Of a stretch of DNA of 64,000 bases, positions 59,536 through 64,000 are shown one piece after another. Source of the DNA: Mycobacterium numidiamassiliense (lineage in GTDB: Bacteria; Actinomycetota; Actinomycetes; Mycobacteriales; Mycobacteriaceae); assembly GCF_900157365.1 (NCBI RefSeq), contig NZ_FUEZ01000004.1:3936966-4000965 (forward strand), written 5' to 3'. The position numbers and the translations under genes are program-made. The notes under the pieces were generated by a model. The model saw nothing but the letters and a program-made list of their open reading frames with translations. It was not told the origin of the DNA and did not search any database. Position 1 is the first letter of the stretch; each line of letters starts with the position of its first letter.

Positions 59536-60240
59536 ATGCAGACTCGCCGCCGTCTATCGGCCGTCCTCGTCTCCTTCATCTTCGCCACCGCCTTGATCGC
59601 CGGCTGCTCGTCCGGCTCGCAGCAGAGCGGCGGACCGTTGCCCGATGCCACCACATTGGTGAAGCAATCCGCCGACACGTCCAAGAACGTCAAGAGCGCG
59701 CACCTGGTGCTGTCGGTCCAGGGCAAGATTCCCGGGCTGCCGATCAAAACGCTGAACGGTGACCTCACCCTCACGCCGAGCACTGCGGCGTCGGGCAATG
59801 CCCTGCTGAGTTTGGCGGGCTCGGACATCGACGCCCAGTTCGTGGTCTACGACTCGGTGCTGTACGCCACGCTCACCCCGAACAAGTGGAGCGATTTCGG
59901 TAAGGCCTCCGATGTGTACGACGTCTCGGCGATCCTGGCCCCGGACACCGGTGTGGCCAACGTGCTGGCGAACTTCACCAACGCCAAGGCTGAGGGCCGC
60001 GAGACCATCAACGGGCAGAGCACCATCAAGATCAGCGGAAACGTCTCGGCGGATGCGGTGAACAAGATCGCGCCGTCCTTCGCCGCGTCGCAGCCGGTGC
60101 CGAGCACCGTCTGGATTCAGGAGTCGGGCGACCACCAACTGGTCCAGGCCAACCTGCAGAAGAGCTCGGGCAACAGTGTCCAGATGACCTTGTCGAATTG
60201 GGGCCAGCCGGTCACGGTCACCAAGCCTCCGGTGAGCTGA
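59536..60240 (+). CDS. lprG: Lipoprotein LprG
   Basis: Triacylated-lipid carrier lipoprotein of 234 aa. Signal peptide RRRLSAVLVSFIFATALIAGC with lipobox LIAGC. The mature LolA/LppX-like beta half-barrel includes KSAHLVLSVQGKIPGLPIKTL, VYDSVLYATLTPNKWSDFG and INGQSTIKISGNVSADAVNKI. It binds triacylglycerides and lipoarabinomannan precursors and works with the P55 transporter, whose ATG shares one base with its stop (TGATG). Corresponds to Rv1411c. Confidence 0.95.
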   Translation: MQTRRRLSAVLVSFIFATALIAGCSSGSQQSGGPLPDATTLVKQSADTSKNVKSAHLVLSVQGKIPGLPIKTLNGDLTLTPSTAASGNALLSLAGSDIDAQFVVYDSVLYATLTPNKWSDFGKASDVYDVSAILAPDTGVANVLANFTNAKAEGRETINGQSTIKISGNVSADAVNKIAPSFAASQPVPSTVWIQESGDHQLVQANLQKSSGNSVQMTLSNWGQPVTVTKPPVS

Positions 60241-61793
60241 TGATTTCGCGAGCAGGACGCGGAGTCGCGATCGGCGCCGGCAGCCTCGCCGTACTGCTGG
60301 GCGCCCTTGACGCCTACGTCGTCGTCACGATCATCCGCGACATCATGCGTGACGTCGGGATTCCGGTTAACCAACTGCAGCGCATCACCTGGATCATCAC
60401 GATGTACCTGCTGGGTTACATCGCCGCCATGCCGCTGCTCGGCCGGGCTTCGGACCGGTTCGGCCGCAAGCTGCTGCTGCAGGTCAGCCTGGCCCTGTTC
60501 ATGGTCGGCTCGGTCGTCACGGCGCTGGCCGGGCACTGGGGCGACTTCCATATGCTCATCGCCGGCCGCACCATCCAGGGCGTGGCCAGTGGCGCGTTGC
60601 TGCCGGTCACGCTGGCCCTGGGCGCCGACCTGTGGGCACAGCGCAACCGTGCCAGCGTGCTGGGCGGTATCGGTGCCGCGCAGGAGCTCGGCATGGTGCT
60701 GGGTCCCCTCTACGGGATCGCCATCGTCTGGTTGTTCCACGACTGGCGGTACGTGTTCTGGCTCAACGTCCCGCTGACCCTGATCGCGATGGTGATGATC
60801 CAGTTCAGCCTGCCGTCGCGGGATCGCGCCGAAGCGCCGGAGAAGATCGACATCGTCGGTGGCGTGTTGCTCGCGGTGGCGCTGGGCCTGGCAGTGGTCG
60901 GGCTCTACAACCCAGCGCCCGACGGCAAGCAGATACTGCCCAGCTATGGGGCCCCGTTGGTGATCGGCGCGATCGCCGTCGGCGTGGCGTTCATCATCTG
61001 GGAGCGCTTCGCACGCACCAAGTTGATCGAGCCGACCGGGGTGCACTTCCGGCCGTTCCTGGCCGCGCTGGGCGCATCGCTGTGCGCGGGCGCGGCCCTG
61101 ATGGTGACGCTGGTCGACGTGGAGCTGTTCGGCCAGGGCGTGCTGCAGATGGATCAGACCCGGGCGGCCGGGTTGCTGACGTGGTTCCTGATCGCGCTGC
61201 CGATCGGGGCCGTGCTGGGTGGGCTGATCGCCACCAAGATCGGCGACCGGGTCATGACCTTCGTCGGATTGCTCATCGCGGCGTACGGCTACTGGCTGAT
61301 CCACTACTGGCGGCTGGACGTGCTGAACCAGAAGCACGACGTCTTCGGGTTGTCCCTGCCCGTGTTGCATGTCGACCTACTGGTGGCCGGCGTGGGGCTT
61401 GGCCTGGTGATTGGACCGCTGACGTCGGCAGCATTGCGCGTCGTTCCCCCGGCCCAACACGGAATCGCCTCGGCCGCAGTCGTAGTGGCCCGCAATACCG
61501 GCATGCTGATCGGGATCGCCGCGCTCAGCGCCTGGGGGCTGTACCGCTTCAACCAGATCGTGGCCGGCCTGTCCGCCGAGATCCCGCCGGACGCCACCCT
61601 GCTGGAACGCATTGCCGCCCAAGCGACCCTGTACCTGAAGGCATTCGCCGGCATGTACGGCGACATCTTCGCGGCGACCGTCGTGATCTGTGTGGTGGGC
61701 GCGCTGCTGGGTCTGCTTCTGGGCAGCCGCAAAGAACACGCCGACGAGCCGGAAGTGCTTGAGGAGCAGACGGTCTCGCTCGGCGAGCGTTAG
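60240..61793 (+). CDS. MFS transporter P55
   Basis: Membrane protein of 517 aa with about 14 helices, DHA2-type MFS. LLGALDAYVVVTIIRDIMRDVGIP holds the motif-D region, GRASDRFGRKLLLQVSL the A-loop between helices 2 and 3, and GRTIQGVASGALLPVTLALGADLW motif B/C. With LprG it exports triacylglycerides and lipoarabinomannan and supports drug tolerance in M. tuberculosis. Its stop overlaps the convergent ribD stop by 4 bases. Corresponds to Rv1410c. Confidence 0.95.
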   Translation: MISRAGRGVAIGAGSLAVLLGALDAYVVVTIIRDIMRDVGIPVNQLQRITWIITMYLLGYIAAMPLLGRASDRFGRKLLLQVSLALFMVGSVVTALAGHWGDFHMLIAGRTIQGVASGALLPVTLALGADLWAQRNRASVLGGIGAAQELGMVLGPLYGIAIVWLFHDWRYVFWLNVPLTLIAMVMIQFSLPSRDRAEAPEKIDIVGGVLLAVALGLAVVGLYNPAPDGKQILPSYGAPLVIGAIAVGVAFIIWERFARTKLIEPTGVHFRPFLAALGASLCAGAALMVTLVDVELFGQGVLQMDQTRAAGLLTWFLIALPIGAVLGGLIATKIGDRVMTFVGLLIAAYGYWLIHYWRLDVLNQKHDVFGLSLPVLHVDLLVAGVGLGLVIGPLTSAALRVVPPAQHGIASAAVVVARNTGMLIGIAALSAWGLYRFNQIVAGLSAEIPPDATLLERIAAQATLYLKAFAGMYGDIFAATVVICVVGALLGLLLGSRKEHADEPEVLEEQTVSLGER

Positions 61794-62812
61794 CCGCTGT
61801 TCGGCACCAGGCTGAGCAGCAGATCCGGACCGATCCGGTCGGTGCCGTCGAACTGCCAGCGCAAAGCCTTGGCGATGGTCGGCACCCCCACGTCGTCGAC
61901 GGCGGTTATGGGGCCGCCCAACAGGATTGGCGCGACGTAGACGAGGATCCGGTCGATCAGCCCGGCCCGCAGGAAGGCTCCGGCGAGGGTGGGGCCGCCC
62001 TCCAGCAGAACATCGGTGCGGTCCGCAAGCGCTTGTAAAACCTCCGCGGGATCGTGAGTCCGAATCACCATCGTCCGCGAATCGTCGTTGAGAACCTTTG
62101 CCTCTGAATGTATTTCGCGCTTGCCGACCACGATGCGCAGTGGTTGTTTGTCGGCCAGCGAGCCGTCGGGAAGCCGGGCGGTCAGTGCCGGATCGTCGGC
62201 CAGCACGGTGCCGGTGCCGACGATGATCGCGTCCGACACCGCCCGGCGGCGATGCAGGTCCAGGCGTGAGGCCTCGCTCGAGATCCACTGGCTCGAGCCG
62301 TCGGCGGCCGCGCTGCGGCCATCGACACTGCTGGCGTATTTCCACGTGACATGCGGCCGCCCGGTCCGTTGCTTGTGCAGCCACTCGCGCAGTGGTCCGG
62401 CCACCACCTCGTCGCGCAGCACTCCTGACCGCACCTGCACGCCCGCTTCCGAAAGCCGGTCCGCCCCGCCGGCCGCGATCTTGTTGGGATCGCTGACCGC
62501 ATAGACCACGGTCGCCACACCGGCTTCGAGCAGGGCGTCCACGCACGGCGGCGTCTTGCCATGGTGGTTGCACGGCTCCAGGGTCACCACCGCGACGCCG
62601 CCTGCGGCCAGCCGCCCCGCGCGCCGCAGCGCCAGCACCTCGGCATGGTCGCCACCGGCCGGCGCGGTGCCGCCTGCCCCGACCACTTGACCGTCGCGGT
62701 CCAGGATGACGGCCCCGACCGGCGGATTCGGATACGTGGAGCCCTTGACCTGGCGAGAGTGCTCGATGGCCAGACGCATCGCTGCTTCGATGCCGGGTTC
62801 CTCCACGCTCAT
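61790..62812 (-). CDS. ribD: Bifunctional riboflavin deaminase/reductase RibD (RibG)
   Basis: Enzyme of 340 aa. The N-terminal deaminase has the zinc site GGDHAEVLALRRAGRLAAGG and VTLEPCNHHGKTPPCVDALLEAG (H-A-E ... P-C-x-x-x-G-x-x-P-P-C). The C-terminal reductase (from about 150) has VTWKYASSVDGRSAAADG, SDAIIVGTGTVLADDPALTAR and VLLEGGPTLAGAFLRAGLID. ATG overlaps the rpe stop by 4 bases (ATGA). Corresponds to Rv1409. Confidence 0.96.
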   Translation of the reverse strand: MSVEEPGIEAAMRLAIEHSRQVKGSTYPNPPVGAVILDRDGQVVGAGGTAPAGGDHAEVLALRRAGRLAAGGVAVVTLEPCNHHGKTPPCVDALLEAGVATVVYAVSDPNKIAAGGADRLSEAGVQVRSGVLRDEVVAGPLREWLHKQRTGRPHVTWKYASSVDGRSAAADGSSQWISSEASRLDLHRRRAVSDAIIVGTGTVLADDPALTARLPDGSLADKQPLRIVVGKREIHSEAKVLNDDSRTMVIRTHDPAEVLQALADRTDVLLEGGPTLAGAFLRAGLIDRILVYVAPILLGGPITAVDDVGVPTIAKALRWQFDGTDRIGPDLLLSLVPNSG

Positions 62813-63498
62813 CCGCGTAGGTGTGGCGACGCGGCCGCGGCCTGACGTCGCAATGCCTCGACGGCGGCCTCCGGGTCCTGTGCGCCGTAGACGGCGGAGC
62901 CGGCGACAAAACAGTCCACGCCCGCCTCTGCAGCCTGCTCGATGGTGTCGGCGTTGATGCCGCCGTCGATTTCGACGAGGATCGTCAGCTCCCCCGCGTC
63001 GACCAATTTGCGGACAGTACGCACTTTTGAAAGCACGTCGGGGATGAAGTGCTGGCCGCCGAAGCCGGGCTCGACCGACATGATGAGCAGGGTGTCGAAG
63101 TGCGGCAGGATTTCCAGATACGGCTCCAGCGGCGTCTTCGGCTTCACGCTGATTCCAGCCTTCGAGCCCGCGGCGCGGATGTCGCGGGCCACTCCGACCG
63201 GATTGTCGGTGGCCTCGGCGTGGAAGGTGACGTTGTAGGCGCCCGCTTCGGCGTACGGCGGTGCCCACCGATCCGGATTGTCGATCATCAAATGGCAGTC
63301 CATCGGGATGCGAGTTGCGGCCAGCAGGCTCTCGACGACCGGCAAGCCGATGGTCAGGTTCGGCACGAAATGGCCGTCCATCACGTCGACGTGCAACCAG
63401 TCGGCACCGGCCACGGCGGCCGCCTCGTCGGCGAGCCGGGCGAAGTCGGCGGCCAGGATCGATGGCGCTATCAGGGGTCCCGCGATGCTGCCAGGCAT
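62809..63498 (-). CDS. rpe: Ribulose-phosphate 3-epimerase
   Basis: Enzyme of 229 aa that interconverts ribulose-5-phosphate and xylulose-5-phosphate, linking the pentose pathway to RibA2 substrate supply. Motifs are IAPSILAADFARLADEAAAV, WLHVDVMDGHFVPNLTIG, DCHLMIDNPDRW and VEIDGGINADTIEQAAEAG with the metal-binding D/H set. ATG with TACGCT 7 bases upstream. Corresponds to Rv1408. Confidence 0.96.
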   Translation of the reverse strand: MPGSIAGPLIAPSILAADFARLADEAAAVAGADWLHVDVMDGHFVPNLTIGLPVVESLLAATRIPMDCHLMIDNPDRWAPPYAEAGAYNVTFHAEATDNPVGVARDIRAAGSKAGISVKPKTPLEPYLEILPHFDTLLIMSVEPGFGGQHFIPDVLSKVRTVRKLVDAGELTILVEIDGGINADTIEQAAEAGVDCFVAGSAVYGAQDPEAAVEALRRQAAAASPHLRG

Positions 63499-63511
63499 GT
63501 GCGACAGCGTA
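63499..63511 (-). promoter_or_regulatory. Leaderless promoter of rpe-ribD
   Basis: TACGCT on the minus strand (63506-63511) ends 7 bases before the rpe ATG. The 57-bp tandem repeat lies about 35 bases further upstream. Confidence 0.55.
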
Positions 63512-63546
63512 CTGAGCCCCGCCGCGGGGTGCTCACGTCAGTCGCT

Positions 63547-63693
63547 GCTACCCCGCTTCGCGGCGCAGCGCCGCCGCGACGGGGTTCTTCGTGTCGCCGC
63601 CGCGCTACCCCGCTTCGCGGCGCAGCGCCGCCGCGACGGGGTTCTTCGTGTCGCCGCCGGGCTACCCCGCTTCGCGGCGCAGCGCCGCCGCGA
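63547..63693. repeat. 57-bp tandem repeat downstream of rsmB
   Basis: Two full copies (63547-63603 and 63604-63660) differing only at the last base are followed by a partial third (63661-63693) that is the actual 3' end of rsmB. Each copy carries the last codons of rsmB (AAALRREAG) together with its TAG stop. The sequence is unrelated to the 57-bp repeat at tpi. Confidence 0.92.
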
Positions 63694-64000
63694 ACATGGC
63701 GTCGGTGCCGTGCCGGTGCGCCCACAGCTGGACGTAGGGCCCCCCGCCGAAGGTCGCCGGCTCGAACAACGGCCGGGCATCCAGCGCGGACACCGGATGA
63801 CGGCGCAGCGCGTCGGCGACGACGCCGACGGTTTCGGCGAGGTGCGGCGAGCAGGTCGCGTAGAGCACCACACCCCCGGGCCGGGTGAGCGTGATCGCGG
63901 CGGCCAGCAGCTCGCGCTGCAGCTTGGCCAGCGTCGACACATCCGCAGGCTGACGCCGCCACCGCGCCTCGGGGCGGCGCCGCAGGGCGCCCAGCCCGGT
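63662..64000 (-). CDS. rsmB: 16S rRNA m5C967 methyltransferase RsmB/Fmu, 3' part only
   Basis: C-terminal 112 residues of a NOL1/NOP2/sun-family RNA methyltransferase; the 5' part is beyond the window. Visible are CTGLG-like TGLGALRRRPEARWRRQPAD, the helix LAKLQRELLAAAITLTRPGG, and GVVLYATCSPHLAETVGVV, which holds the motif VI catalytic region T-C-S. QLWAHRHGTDAMFAAALRREAG ends the protein with the family W-x-H-x3-T-D-A-M/F-F signature. Corresponds to Rv1407. Confidence 0.94.
   Translation of the reverse strand, partial: TGLGALRRRPEARWRRQPADVSTLAKLQRELLAAAITLTRPGGVVLYATCSPHLAETVGVVADALRRHPVSALDARPLFEPATFGGGPYVQLWAHRHGTDAMFAAALRREAG

Noticed and set aside
63547..63693. Short repeats as a CRISPR array
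   Set aside because: Units are contiguous with no unique spacers and derive from the rsmB 3' end; the same applies to 31999-32149.

Overview
The window is high-GC chromosomal DNA from a Mycobacterium, most likely a slow-growing non-tuberculous species. Evidence for this is a PPE-family protein, mycobacterial lipoproteins (LprG, LprH), a WS/DGAT acyltransferase, WhiA, a SufR-type suf operon, many GTG starts and many leaderless promoters. The gene order follows the M. tuberculosis H37Rv block from about Rv1470 (trxA) down to Rv1407 (fmu/rsmB), read in the reverse direction. H37Rv comparisons are from memory of that gene order, not from a search. I cannot name the species.

Layout. 1-4.1 kb: 5' part of trxA, then fadE15 and two exported proteins of unknown function. 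4.1-10.4 kb: the suf iron-sulfur assembly operon sufR-sufB-sufD-sufC-sufS-sufU-sufT on the minus strand, with an intein-free sufB and a probable SufR operator over the sufR start. 10.5-17.6 kb: mptB mannosyltransferase, an ABC exporter pair, ctaA, an ATP-grasp-like gene, qor and ctaB. 17.8-24.3 kb: the oxidative and non-oxidative pentose phosphate operon tkt-tal-zwf2-opcA-pgl. 24.3-28.9 kb: an accessory insertion holding an unusual PPE protein with a long beta-strand-repeat C-terminus, flanked by a duplicated pgl 3' end and a transposase remnant. A coiled-coil protein and an atypical cytochrome P450 follow. 28.9-35.2 kb: ppc, secG, tpi, pgk and gap, the central glycolytic and anaplerotic block. 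35.4-44.4 kb: a DUF3556-like membrane protein, a coiled-coil protein, a PucR-like regulator with a damaged helix-turn-helix, and a lipid cluster (acyltransferase, fadD12, lipO, WS/DGAT). 44.4-52.7 kb: whiA-cuvA-rapZ-uvrC, then a tandem pair of transporter proteins fused to cyclic-nucleotide-binding domains. 52.7-64 kb: lprH, a PH-like membrane protein, ribH, ribA2, a small accessory cluster of secreted and unknown genes, ribC, lprG-P55, ribD, rpe and the 3' end of rsmB.

How it works together. The conserved parts supply Fe-S clusters (suf), haem A for cytochrome oxidase (ctaA/ctaB), NADPH and pentoses (tkt to pgl), triose metabolism (gap-pgk-tpi) with PEP carboxylase, lipid activation and storage, riboflavin, and envelope lipid export (lprG-P55). 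The most unusual parts are the PPE beta-repeat protein with its duplicated junction, the paired MFS-cyclic-nucleotide-binding proteins, two unrelated 57-bp tandem repeats that each copy the 3' end of a gene, and a perfect 16-bp inverted repeat between qor and ctaB. I saw no tRNA, rRNA, CRISPR array, intact insertion sequence or phage in the window.
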